A stretch of 64,000 bases of DNA from Hyphomicrobiales bacterium (GTDB lineage Bacteria > Pseudomonadota > Alphaproteobacteria > Rhizobiales > Rhizobiaceae). Position 1 is the stretch's first letter, and each line of letters starts with the position of its first letter. Made by a program: the position numbers and the translations under genes. The notes beneath the pieces are model-generated. The model did no database searches and was not told the DNA's origin. It saw only the letters and a program-made list of their open reading frames with translations. Shown piece by piece: positions 51,349 to 59,492 of the stretch. The stretch spans positions 124,001 through 188,000 of the forward strand of contig UBXG01000019.1 in the NCBI GenBank assembly GCA_900469475.1, given 5' to 3'.

Positions 51349-52848
51349 TCACGCGGTCCCCTTGTTAGACAATCCCGCGACGATCCGCGCGGCAAGTGGC
51401 CGCGCGGCTTCGACGGAGGCAACAACGGCATCGCACCACGGCTCCATAGCAATCCGCTTGAGAAGCAGTCTCTGCGATTGGCTATAGGCCGTTCTAGTGA
51501 TCGCCGCGGCCCCTCGCGCTGCGGTCTCTTGGGTCGCCTGGCCCGCACCCCGGCCTTCATGATCGATCACGGCGGAGACGGCATCGCCTCGCGTTGTCCA
51601 GTCCTCCACGAGTGTCGATAACGTCCGGCGAAGATCGTGGGGAGACCAGTCCGGAACAGTGACGCCTGCAAGGGTAAGGAGGTCGGGAACGCCTACTGCA
51701 CGGCTCTTTTCATCATGGGCGCGCAGCCGGAGGAGCAATTTATTGATTGCCGAACCGTGCAGGTGCACTTCGCTTCCATCCTTCGCCAGCCGCGCGGCCG
51801 GGAAGAGCCAGTTCGAATTTGTCTTTTCCTCGATGATCGGGCGAAGGATCGCCATCGCAGAAGGGGGGATGGGTAGGACATGCTCTCGACGGCCCTTCAT
51901 AACATGTGGGGGGCGATATAGAATTCCCCAGCCGTCCCCCGCCCGGACGTCCTCGATTAGTTCGCCGCGAGCGACCGATACTGTGGCTTCGCGGCGATGC
52001 GCAGTAAAGGCCAGAAGCCAAAGAGCGGCGATAGTTGCCCCACTTGCCTTCGCATTGATCGATCTTCCGGGAAATTGTCGCGTAGCCTCGGCCAACGCGA
52101 TAGTCATGCCGATATCCGCCAGTGTCGGTGCCCGCGTTTTGACTTGCTCAACATGAAGCGCCGCCACGTCACGCCACCATCCGCTGATGCCGACGAGACC
52201 TGCTGCTGCCGGATGATGCTTCCGGGCCCATGTTAATGCAGCCTTGATGTATGCCAGCCCCTTGCGGCTGGCAGAGCCGCCATGAAGCTGCGCGAGGCTG
52301 TTGCGGTAGGTCTCAAGCGTGCGCTCGTCCAGCTCACGGAGTAGTCTGCCTGCGATTGCTAGGTATGGCTGTTGGCGCATCAAAACTTCGACATCGTTCA
52401 GCGTATTCGCTGACGGAGGGCGACGCTGACCACGGACGACACGTCCGACCTTAACGTGATCGTCGCGATATCGTTGCATCAGTTCGGCAAGCGTCCATTC
52501 ATTCCGTTCCTTGCCTTCGCGCCTCAAGACCACGCCTACGGCCTCGTCGGCGGAGGCTCCGGCAAGGCGCGCATCTACCCAAGGGTTCGGGTCAAGGCCG
52601 GACTTGAGCATGCCGCGAACGTGGGAAGCCATTGCACGTGCCTGCGCCACGGACCAGCGAGATGCTGGGCCGAGCGTCACTGTCCTATCGCCAAATTTCA
52701 GGTACCAGGTTGCTTTGTATTTCCTGACCCGCAGCTTGAGCCCTGGCTCGCGCACATCGGACCATTCCTGATATTTGGTTTTCCCATCCTCCGCGAGGCG
52801 GATTGCGTCGGCCAGATCAGGGTTTGTCAGTACGCTTCGAACGACCAT
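51349..52848 (-). CDS. int: Tyrosine-type integrase of the island
   Basis: 499 residues. An N-terminal arm-binding-like domain (WYLKFGDRTVTLGPASRWSV) precedes the catalytic domain with the first Arg in FTAHRREATVSVARG, HxxR in SPHDLRRTLSTLVEDW, and a tyrosine candidate in ITRTAYSQSQRLLL. It reads inward from the right end; its ATG (52848) is 157 bp inside attR, and CAAGGATTC-type sites cover its upstream region. Confidence 0.9.
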   Translation of the reverse strand: MVVRSVLTNPDLADAIRLAEDGKTKYQEWSDVREPGLKLRVRKYKATWYLKFGDRTVTLGPASRWSVAQARAMASHVRGMLKSGLDPNPWVDARLAGASADEAVGVVLRREGKERNEWTLAELMQRYRDDHVKVGRVVRGQRRPPSANTLNDVEVLMRQQPYLAIAGRLLRELDERTLETYRNSLAQLHGGSASRKGLAYIKAALTWARKHHPAAAGLVGISGWWRDVAALHVEQVKTRAPTLADIGMTIALAEATRQFPGRSINAKASGATIAALWLLAFTAHRREATVSVARGELIEDVRAGDGWGILYRPPHVMKGRREHVLPIPPSAMAILRPIIEEKTNSNWLFPAARLAKDGSEVHLHGSAINKLLLRLRAHDEKSRAVGVPDLLTLAGVTVPDWSPHDLRRTLSTLVEDWTTRGDAVSAVIDHEGRGAGQATQETAARGAAAITRTAYSQSQRLLLKRIAMEPWCDAVVASVEAARPLAARIVAGLSNKGTA

Positions 52849-52853
52849 TTCAC

Positions 52854-52926
52854 GAATCCTTGTACCGTTTGGGTACCGATTTCAATCCAAGGATTCAATC
52901 CTTGCAAGGACATCGACGAATCCTTG
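52854..52926. promoter_or_regulatory. Candidate integrase arm-type sites, right end
   Basis: GAATCCTTG (52854-52862), CAAGGATTC (52888-52896), AATCCTTG (52897-52904) and GAATCCTTG (52918-52926), lying between the integrase start and attR. They overlap the probable integrase promoter, so binding could also regulate integrase expression. Confidence 0.55.
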
Positions 52927-53004
52927 CTTGGGCTATAAGTCGTTTTATGTCAACAATTTACCCGATCTTCTGATGGCAGGGTAAAGGACTCGATAAAATT
53001 GGGA

Positions 53005-53055
53005 AGAGGAATCATAATCCTTGTGTCGGGGGTTCAAATCCCTCCTCCGCTACCA
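53005..53055 (+). repeat. attR: right 51-bp direct repeat
   Basis: Exact copy of 30612-30662, the tRNA 3' half without the 5' half. It marks the right end of the island and the original chromosomal junction. Confidence 0.93.
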
Positions 53056-53150
53056 GAACTTCCAAAGTGTTGAAAGCTCTCGTAATCGCAAGCTCTTAGC
53101 GACCTGCATAGGCGTGCTTGTCCCTATGGACGCGGATGTAGCCGGACGCG

Positions 53151-53186
53151 ACTTTCCGGAATTTTGACACGGACTTCCGGAATTTT
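53151..53186. repeat. Short direct repeat ACTT(T)CCGGAATTTT
   Basis: ACTTTCCGGAATTTT (53151-53165) and ACTTCCGGAATTTT (53173-53186), 22 bp apart, in a gene-free stretch after attR. It could be an insertion-sequence end or a binding site; no transposase gene is nearby. Confidence 0.4.
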
Positions 53187-53243
53187 CGTTTTCGGAAAGA
53201 GTGGAATAGTTGAACAGTTTGATGGCCGTTACCGCTGCATTGA

Positions 53244-53750
53244 TCACCGGAGTCCCAGGGTGGCGATCGTTAAGTCAGCGACAAGATATACGTCTTGGAA
53301 ACTGTACTCCGCGCCGAAATTCCAATAACGACCATGAGCCATCCAGTGTCTGAACTTCAGCATTCCACGCAGCTTGCTGATGACTGCGCGTTCGGTCGGC
53401 TTCAGGTTCTCGTACCATGTGGCCAGAATGTCCTCATCGAGACGGGCGCGCCTGCCCCTAGCCCTATGGATTCTCCGAAACGCTATCGAGACATCGTCAG
53501 CAAGCTTGTCCTTGCACCGACGCAAATAGTCCTGACGTAGGGCCGCCTCGACTCGTGCCAACGTAGCGAGCGCCGACCGCAATTCTGTCTCGTTGATTCG
53601 TGCTGCCAACTCCTCGGTTACGTCTGCCGGACGATAGCTGACGAAGCGCTGTGGGAAGGTTGGATTTGAGTGTGAGAAGAATAGCCTAAGCGATGCTTCA
53701 GCATCCAAATGATGGTTCGCTATATCGACCAACGAGTCAAGGCTAGGCAT
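53244..53750 (-). CDS. HEPN-like protein
   Basis: 168 residues, all-helical. An RX4H motif appears as FRHWMAHGRYW (R134, H139), typical of HEPN ribonucleases and RNA-binding HEPN proteins; RHxxxHGRYW is especially like RES- and RiboL-associated forms. It overlaps its upstream neighbour by 8 bp, a layout common for toxin-antitoxin or defence pairs. It lies outside the 51-bp repeats. Confidence 0.65.
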   Translation of the reverse strand: MPSLDSLVDIANHHLDAEASLRLFFSHSNPTFPQRFVSYRPADVTEELAARINETELRSALATLARVEAALRQDYLRRCKDKLADDVSIAFRRIHRARGRRARLDEDILATWYENLKPTERAVISKLRGMLKFRHWMAHGRYWNFGAEYSFQDVYLVADLTIATLGLR

Positions 53751-54300
53751 CGGCGACCATGAGGATCATGTTGAAGAACGTCGGCTCGTCTAAATCGATA
53801 AACCGCATGTCAGGGGGGCGTGTAGCGAGTTTCCAAGCCCATTCCACGGGCTCATCAATATCAGTCTTGGGGCTCACAGGAGCGGGAGGCGCCCCGTTAA
53901 CCGATACTCGAATCTGTATAAGGTCGCGCGCTTCGCTGACCTTCCGGTTCATAAGCACGAGACGCGCGTCGCCTTGTGGACCTTGCACGTCAACGCGTCC
54001 CTTCGAGCCGATTAGCATGGTTCCGATCGGCTTGAACTGGATGACAGATGGCTCGATGGTCAACGTCATCTGGTTGACTTCATAAGGGCCACTGAACTCT
54101 TCATTGAGCTCGATCGGACGATATTTGATGGTGGCCGCCCCATTTTGAATGTAAGCTGCCATATAGGCTTCAACCGTCTCGTAGAGCGTCGAAAGATGTT
54201 TGCGCCATTCATCTAACTCTCGAACCACGTCGAGCTGCGCGCTCTGCTGCCTTTTCGCCTGCTGGCGGCGAATGAAATCGTCGAATTCCGACGTCGCCAT
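53743..54300 (-). CDS. Partner protein of the HEPN gene, unknown family
   Basis: 185 residues. A helical N-terminus (DDFIRRQQAKRQQSAQLDVV) leads into a beta-rich domain (LTIEPSVIQFKPIGTMLIGS, GRVDVQGPQGDARLVLMNRK). No family recognised. It is translated first in a two-gene operon with the HEPN gene, so it may control or deliver the HEPN effector. Confidence 0.6.
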   Translation of the reverse strand: MATSEFDDFIRRQQAKRQQSAQLDVVRELDEWRKHLSTLYETVEAYMAAYIQNGAATIKYRPIELNEEFSGPYEVNQMTLTIEPSVIQFKPIGTMLIGSKGRVDVQGPQGDARLVLMNRKVSEARDLIQIRVSVNGAPPAPVSPKTDIDEPVEWAWKLATRPPDMRFIDLDEPTFFNMILMVADA

Positions 54301-54423
54301 CGTCTGACCCTTACCTACCCAAAATTTAGAACTTGGCTTCTGGCATACGGATCATTCCGCCATGCCTTGGCTTTAGCCGCTTCACTTAAAGCCATGATGT
54401 GTCGCAACGCAACTGTCGCGTTC

Positions 54424-55464
54424 TCACGCTGAAACCAAGTCTCTGACGCGTTCTGTCAGCTCCTTAAACGCTGTCCGCGCAAAGGAACGAGCAGCGATAC
54501 TCACCTTCCGAAACCCGTCGCTCTGCTCTTTTGCAGTAAGAGCCAAAAGTTGCATCCGATCATGGTAGCTGATCGGCTGTCGCTCCACGAGACGCAGATG
54601 AACGAAAAACTCGTGCTCTCGGGTCGTCGACACGAAGTCCAGCGCCAGAGGGCTCACCCCGAGTGCATGGCATTCCTGTGCCAGGAGCGCAAAGCTTGCC
54701 GGCGTGAACACCGAAGCGTGGCAGTCTTCGTAATTGTTAGGGTTGCGTGGTTGACCCCCGAAGAAGCGGGCGTAAGCCGCTTCGAGGCTCATGTGGACGA
54801 AAGTGATATCGCGAGCCTTGTTCTTTGAAGTGCTCCAGGCGAGTTCACCGTTTTTGGCAACCGCCAAGGTGGCGTAGTCGAAGAGAGCCGCATCGTTATG
54901 AAAGGTGGGCTTCTGCCTAAACGCGGCGAGCCATTGCCCGGTTGTAGTCAAAGGCCTGAATAGATCAAAGCAATAGCGCTTGTCAGGCAACGCCAGCGTC
55001 ACATACCCACCCGCCTTGAGCAACTTGGCGCAGCTATTGAGAAAGCTGATCGGGTCCGGCAAATGCTCAAGAACATGGCTAAGGACGATGACTTCGAAGG
55101 TTCCGTGGTGTTCGACAGAGATGGCGTCGGCGAGATCGCCGGAACTCCAAAGAAAATCAACTTCCTCGAAGCTATCCGCGCTGAAACCTACATGAGCGTA
55201 GTGCTTAATCAGGGTTTCCCGGTCGGCATAATCAACCGTAACGACGTTATAGCCCTGGGCCTTTGGTGCTATCGGGCGAGCTAGAGGCCCAATTTCAAGC
55301 ACTTTAGTTGACAGTTCGATATGCCGACGAAGATGACGAAGCCGGCCCTGGCGAGGATTGATCCGAGTCGGTGTTACGAGAAAAGATGAAAGATCTGATG
55401 CCGCCGTGCCGCGAACTGTTCCCCCGAACAGCCCACGGATCGGCTTAAAAATCCGCGATAGCAT
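54424..55464 (-). CDS. SAM-dependent methyltransferase
   Basis: 346 residues of the class I fold: motif I VLEIGPLARPI (about residue 55), an acidic motif II VVTVDYADRE, and the post-motif VIVLSHVLEHLPDPISFL followed by KAGGYVTLALPDKR. Such proteins often modify sugars in surface polysaccharide. It stands alone in a region of acquired-looking genes, so its substrate is unknown. Confidence 0.78.
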   Translation of the reverse strand: MLSRIFKPIRGLFGGTVRGTAASDLSSFLVTPTRINPRQGRLRHLRRHIELSTKVLEIGPLARPIAPKAQGYNVVTVDYADRETLIKHYAHVGFSADSFEEVDFLWSSGDLADAISVEHHGTFEVIVLSHVLEHLPDPISFLNSCAKLLKAGGYVTLALPDKRYCFDLFRPLTTTGQWLAAFRQKPTFHNDAALFDYATLAVAKNGELAWSTSKNKARDITFVHMSLEAAYARFFGGQPRNPNNYEDCHASVFTPASFALLAQECHALGVSPLALDFVSTTREHEFFVHLRLVERQPISYHDRMQLLALTAKEQSDGFRKVSIAARSFARTAFKELTERVRDLVSA

Positions 55465-55619
55465 TATGCCCCCAAACGCTAACTGCTATCCTTGCCCCCA
55501 AGGACGGCGTTACAACTTTGTAGAGGCACTTTTCAATTCGCGATAGTCTCAAATATTGCGATACAACAGAGGCATTAGGGAGCGCTCCCTGACGTGTTAG
55601 AGGTGCTTCGGTTCAGCCA

Positions 55620-56345
55620 ACCAATGTGGGCAGCTTTGAGAGTTCGCCACGCATACGCCGCAGCCAAGCTGACCACTCCATTACCGGCTGCGTCGGATCT
55701 GTCCATCCGATCGGCTAACCCATGATCCAATCCGAAAAGTTCGGGTTGAAGGTCAGGGCGTTGATCGAGGATCTCGGCCAGCGTTCAAAGTGAGATGGAG
55801 GGGGCGGGAATGGGGAAAGCGAAAAGGCTTTGCCGGCCGAGCTCCGCATGCCTTCATCAGTAGCCATATCTGCGTCCAGAGCCGCGCCGCCTTGCCCAAG
55901 GCCAATTGCGATCCTTTTGCGTGGGATCGTTTCTCTTCTTGAAGAAGCAATCCACCAGTTCCAATTCGATCCAGTTGCAATAAAGGGATTTTGTTGGCGT
56001 GGGCCACAATGAAGAGCCTACGCCGAATATGGCTAGCGCCGGCTTCGAGCGCGCTGAACAGGCCCGCTTTGACTGTAAAGCCCATTTGTTGAAGGTCCCG
56101 GAACATGGAATCGGCTCCCAGGGACATATGCCCTTCGACGTTTTCAAAGAAGCATCATTCGGGATCGAGTTCCCGAATGATGAGGCTGATGTGGGGCCAG
56201 AGGTGGCGGGGATCCTCTTCGCCTCTTCTACGGCCGGCGAAGCTGAAGGGCTGGCATGGATATGTTTGGGCCATATGCTTGGAACTGCACGGTACGGCTT
56301 ATTTGTTCCGGGCGAACCTAATCGGCAGGGCGGCAATTGCGATCC
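55620..56345 (-). pseudogene. Decayed phage-type C5-cytosine methyltransferase
   Basis: Family blocks survive in pieces: YPCQPFSFAGRRRGEEDPRH, CFFENVEGHMSLG, GLFSALEAGASHIRRRLFIV, then NPNFSDWIMG and PIGWTDP. A TGA replaces the expected Trp after DPE (56155-56157), a TAG replaces the residue before PIGWT (55715-55717), and the two halves are in different frames. No intact copy can be made. Confidence 0.8.
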
Positions 56346-56448
56346 GGGAATATTGCCGACAATTCCATATCGATCAGATTTGGCTGATGGCTCTTCCGGT
56401 ATTCATGTTTTGCAAGGCGGCCATAGGCATTAGCCGCGATGGACGTCC

Positions 56449-56703
56449 TCACACAAACTCGACGCCCATGCTGTTGATTTTGCGCCAGCGCACTGCGCAC
56501 GCCATCAATCTCTCGTCCGAAAGTTGCAGGTCGAAGGTGTTGGGTGCTGCGAGAGGATTTTCGATTTGGATCAGGGCGCCGGTATCGGACAGGTTTCGCA
56601 CGAGGCAATCGAAGACCGAATGTCCATCGTTGAAGATGATTTTTGCGCCGAGAAGCGTTCGCTTTCGGGTCGCTACCCGGCCTTCGGGTGAGAATGCCGT
56701 CAT
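56449..56703 (-). CDS. PilZ-domain protein
   Basis: 84 residues. PilZ domains bind cyclic di-GMP through an RxxxR and a (D/N)xSxxG motif; here EGRVATRKRT and VRNLSDTGALIQI fit, with a final VRWRKINSMGVEFV. Start ATG 56703 follows GGAGCCAATCCC. A single-domain protein that probably couples cyclic di-GMP to motility or polysaccharide. Confidence 0.82.
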   Translation of the reverse strand: MTAFSPEGRVATRKRTLLGAKIIFNDGHSVFDCLVRNLSDTGALIQIENPLAAPNTFDLQLSDERLMACAVRWRKINSMGVEFV

Positions 56704-57078
56704 GGGATTGGCTCCTTGACTTTTGTTTTTGCTAATATGGCATGTTCTAATATCCAAGAGATTAAAAAGAACCCGCAAATTGAGCGCTTTCCACTTACTA
56801 GGGTGGTTGGGAGGCTAGTCCAAGTGTTGGGTGAATGCCGGCCGGTCGGAGCTTGGCGCAGCCGGAATGCATTGGCACTTCCCCATTCCCGAGAGGCCAT
56901 CCTCCGGCACGCTTTCCGTTGAAAATATCTCGGCAGAACCGGATGGACGACGTCGCCGGCGAACAACCCGCCGTCATTTGCGTTGTATTTTCAAATGGCC
57001 CATGGAAATCCACGCGACATATCTTGCAAGACGAAACCTGCTCTGGCACCGTGCTGCCATAGGGGATCGGGATTTTCA
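56704..57078 (+). other. Intergenic region
   Basis: About 375 bp between divergent PilZ and secreted-protein genes. Open frames here are short and lack family features; I see no clear promoter boxes or repeats. Confidence 0.4.
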
Positions 57079-57405
57079 ATGAAACTGTTTTTGGCGGCGG
57101 CCACCATGCTGGTGGGCGCCAGTTCCGCAATGGCGGCAGACGATGCCGTGAACAATGCGTTCCGGGTCTGCAAGATGATCGACAATACCGGCTTGTTTAC
57201 AGCGCCGTGCCAGGTGTCCAGCCGCAGGTACGCCGTCATGGCGACAATAGATCTGCCGAGCGCCGACGCCAGAAAGGCCTGCGCGCAGATTACCGGCGTG
57301 GTTTCGTCAAAGGGGCTCCATTTCCCTGGAGGAGAATGGACCGTGCAGATCAAGTCACCGACAAGCGGCGACAAGTCCATCGCATCTTGCAGATTGCCGA
57401 AATAA
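57079..57405 (+). CDS. Small secreted protein
   Basis: 108 residues with a signal peptide (MKLFLAAATMLVGASSAMAA). The mature part has four cysteines (FRVCKMID, TAPCQVSS, RKACAQIT, IASCRLPK) and is probably disulfide-bonded in the periplasm. No family recognised. AGGGGATCGGGA precedes the start. Confidence 0.7.
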   Translation: MKLFLAAATMLVGASSAMAADDAVNNAFRVCKMIDNTGLFTAPCQVSSRRYAVMATIDLPSADARKACAQITGVVSSKGLHFPGGEWTVQIKSPTSGDKSIASCRLPK

Positions 57406-57506
57406 AGCACTCTAGGAAAGGTGCGCAGCGGTTTTCCGTTCGGAATTGCATAAAAGCACGGGGATGAGCGTTTCGCGATCGGAAAAATCGGAAAGGTTCC
57501 AGCGCC

Positions 57507-57758
57507 TCAGGCCGAGGCGTTCAGTTCCTCTTCGGCATAGGTAAGCTGCAGTTCCATCTGCACCGCATGCATGAAGAGGCCTGCTTGCCGCGAGATTTCG
57601 CCGTCTTCCACTCCCTGTTCGCGCAAGGCGTTGGCAAAGATTGCCATTTCCGAACGCCAGAAGCGGTTTGCCGCTTCGCCATTTAGCTGCTGAAGGGCTG
57701 CGGCACACCGCCTGACATCACTGGTACGCCTGTCGGCCGGGAATGGTAGAAGCGACAT
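57507..57758 (-). CDS. DUF6074-like small protein
   Basis: 83 residues. The opening LPFPADRRTSDVRRCAAAL and the later FWRSEMAIFANALREQGVED match a short rhizobial family of unknown function (DUF6074). ATG 57758 has GGAGAG just upstream. Such genes are often multicopy in rhizobia. Downstream of three DUF982 genes on the same strand. Confidence 0.62.
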   Translation of the reverse strand: MSLLPFPADRRTSDVRRCAAALQQLNGEAANRFWRSEMAIFANALREQGVEDGEISRQAGLFMHAVQMELQLTYAEEELNASA

Positions 57759-57879
57759 ATTCTCTCCGTCATTGGCAGGGCGAATCGCCTGCCTCTGTTG
57801 GCAAGATCGCCGGCACTCGTTCACAAAAAGTGAATAATGTCAGAGAGATCCCGCATGCCGCGGGAAGGGCGGGATGATT

Positions 57880-58134
57880 TCATTGCATGACGGATATGCC
57901 AGCCTCCCGTGCAGCCTTGATCAAGGCCTCCCTTACGGCTTCGGCGGGGACGGCTCCAAGCATCGCTTCGAGGCAGATCCGCACTGCCGCGACATATTCC
58001 TCGCCATTTTCCACCGGCCAATATTCCAGCAGCAACTCCGCCGCCTGATGCACTGAATTGATACGGCGGGTTCCGCCGTTCTCTCCCATGACAAGCGTGA
58101 TAGCCGGAAATGGGCGTAAAGTGTTTCGTTTCAA
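57880..58134 (-). CDS. DUF982 family protein
   Basis: 84 residues. The DUF982 core reads RRINSVHQAAELLLEYWPVE, then NGEEYVAAVRICLEAMLGAV with a helical end. The function is unknown; the family is nearly confined to Rhizobiales and often multicopy. Two relatives follow upstream at 58471 and 58979 on the same strand. Confidence 0.78.
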   Translation of the reverse strand: MKRNTLRPFPAITLVMGENGGTRRINSVHQAAELLLEYWPVENGEEYVAAVRICLEAMLGAVPAEAVREALIKAAREAGISVMQ

Positions 58135-58470
58135 AACGTATTACCTCCGAAACATTCATGCTTCGGTAAGACTGCAAGAAGCGTTCCGGACCGTAAGTCT
58201 TGCCCGATGCCATCGTAGCTGATGTCGTTTCTTGCCGACAGACGGGCACATTGCGCTCCTGTCCTGCGGCCGAGATCGCCTCCGTGTTGCATCTTAATGC
58301 AGCGAATGACGGCGCCATTCTTGTAAAGCACGACAAGAACCTGGGACCGCTTCCCGGATATGCAGCCGCCCCGCTTTCCGATGCCGTCGCATTTGGGCTG
58401 CCATCAAAGCCCCGCGAAAACCGCGAGGATCTGACAGCGGTTTGAGAATGGATTGAACCTCGCGAGAGCT
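58135..58470 (-). other. Intergenic region between DUF982 genes
   Basis: A minus-strand frame (58131-58331 and slightly beyond) encodes NGAVIRCIKMQHGGDLGRRT, protein-like but without a good start and overlapping the DUF982 start. It may be a gene remnant. Near 58413 CCTCGCGGTTTTCGCGGGG forms a hairpin. Confidence 0.35.
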
Positions 58471-58728
58471 CTAATCCAATACGTTCGCTTCCACGCAGGT
58501 CGCGATGAACATCTTCCTGGCTTTATCACTCAGCAGGGGATCGATATCGGCTTGGAGGCAGAGGCTTCGGGCGGAATCATATTTTTCGCCTCTGATGGTC
58601 GGCCAACGGAAAAGAAGGTGATTATGGGCTTCCCTAGGGCTTCGGACGGCCTCCGGCATCCCATAGCCGATGCGCAAATAGACTGGCTCGTGCCAGCGGC
58701 CATCGCCGGCACTAAAAATACTGGTCAT
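58471..58728 (-). CDS. DUF982 family protein
   Basis: 85 residues from ATG 58728: VYLRIGYGMPEAVRSPREAH, then LLFRWPTIRGEKYDSARSLC and a helical end (LSDKARKMFIATCVEANVLD). It is a clear relative of the genes at 57880 and 58979. A GGAG lies about 10 bp before the start. Function unknown. Confidence 0.72.
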   Translation of the reverse strand: MTSIFSAGDGRWHEPVYLRIGYGMPEAVRSPREAHNHLLFRWPTIRGEKYDSARSLCLQADIDPLLSDKARKMFIATCVEANVLD

Positions 58729-58978
58729 TTCGATGATGCTCCGACATTGCCTCCCCAAATTCCTGCAAGAGCAAAAAGTTTCGCAATATCGGGAAAATTG
58801 ATCTTCAGATTGTAAGCGGGAAAGCGGCCCCAGCATGCGGCAATCGTGGGAGAAAACGAGCATCCGCGATAGTGCCGCGATTGGTGCGCCCAGTCGCACT
58901 GGCTGGTTCGCTGAACCATTCCATAACGAGACATGCGGCATGTCCCGTCCCCGAATGGATGAAAGAGGGCGATCGTTT

Positions 58979-59239
58979 TTACTGAACGACCGGCATTTCC
59001 AGAGGGACGCCAGCCTCGGATGCCGCGGCGACAAAGCTGTTGCGGGCCTCCAGTGGTTGTCCCTGACCTCTTTCGACGTCGGCACAGACTTGCAGTGCCA
59101 TCATGAACGCCTTGCCCTCCGCGACGGGCCATGCGTTCAGCAGCATGTTCAGCGCTTCTTTCGTATTCGCGACCGTATAGACTTTTCCGGTGCGCTTGCA
59201 GATGACCATGATGGGATTATTCCAGTCTTTATTATTCAT
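58979..59239 (-). CDS. DUF982 family protein
   Basis: 86 residues: PIMVICKRTGKVYTVANTKE, then LNMLLNAWPVAEGKAFMMAL and a helical end with ARNSFVAAASEAGV. Third of three DUF982 paralogues in 1.4 kb, each separated by 250-340 bp, so they are probably separately transcribed. Function unknown. Confidence 0.78.
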   Translation of the reverse strand: MNNKDWNNPIMVICKRTGKVYTVANTKEALNMLLNAWPVAEGKAFMMALQVCADVERGQGQPLEARNSFVAAASEAGVPLEMPVVQ

Positions 59240-59492
59240 GGCATGGGGCTCCGATCCGACGCGGCCGCAATTAACGCTACGGTGCGTGAAATCTCAAGTT
59301 AATTTCAAGACCATATCTGGAGCAGTCCGGAATTGTTTCAATCGTCGGGAAATCAATTCGAGTGCCAGCGTGATCAACTTTCGAACCGTAACTTTCGATA
59401 GGGTGTTTTTCACAGAAAATCATCGCACGGAGATTACATGCGCGGGGCAATGAGGTCATAAAAGACTTGTCGCGCGGCATGAGCGGGAGAGG

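Larger units (their letters stand above)
30612..53055. mobile_element. tRNA-integrated mobilizable genomic island, about 22.4 kb
   Basis: Bounded by exact 51-bp tRNA-derived repeats, with a tyrosine integrase just inside the right repeat. Contents: small unknown genes, a DotA/TraY-like protein, two cytosine methyltransferases, MobC plus relaxase, a polymerase-like protein, Vsr, NaeI-type endonuclease, GHKL ATPase, and DUF262 plus HEPN. No coupling protein, VirB4/DotO-type ATPase or pilus cluster is seen, so it is probably mobilised by a helper element. An integrase fragment at 48790-48902 indicates growth by stepwise insertion. Confidence 0.9.

Noticed and set aside
53005..53055. Possible second tRNA gene
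   Set aside because: Only the 3' 51 bp are present; acceptor 5' strand and D arm are missing, so it is an attachment-site copy.
30612..53055. Self-transmissible integrative conjugative element
   Set aside because: Relaxase and MobC are present, but no coupling protein, secretion ATPase or channel cluster beyond the lone DotA-like protein could be found.
58131..58331. 66-codon minus-strand gene
   Set aside because: Product is protein-like but has no good start or ribosome-binding site and overlaps the DUF982 start; kept only as a possible remnant.
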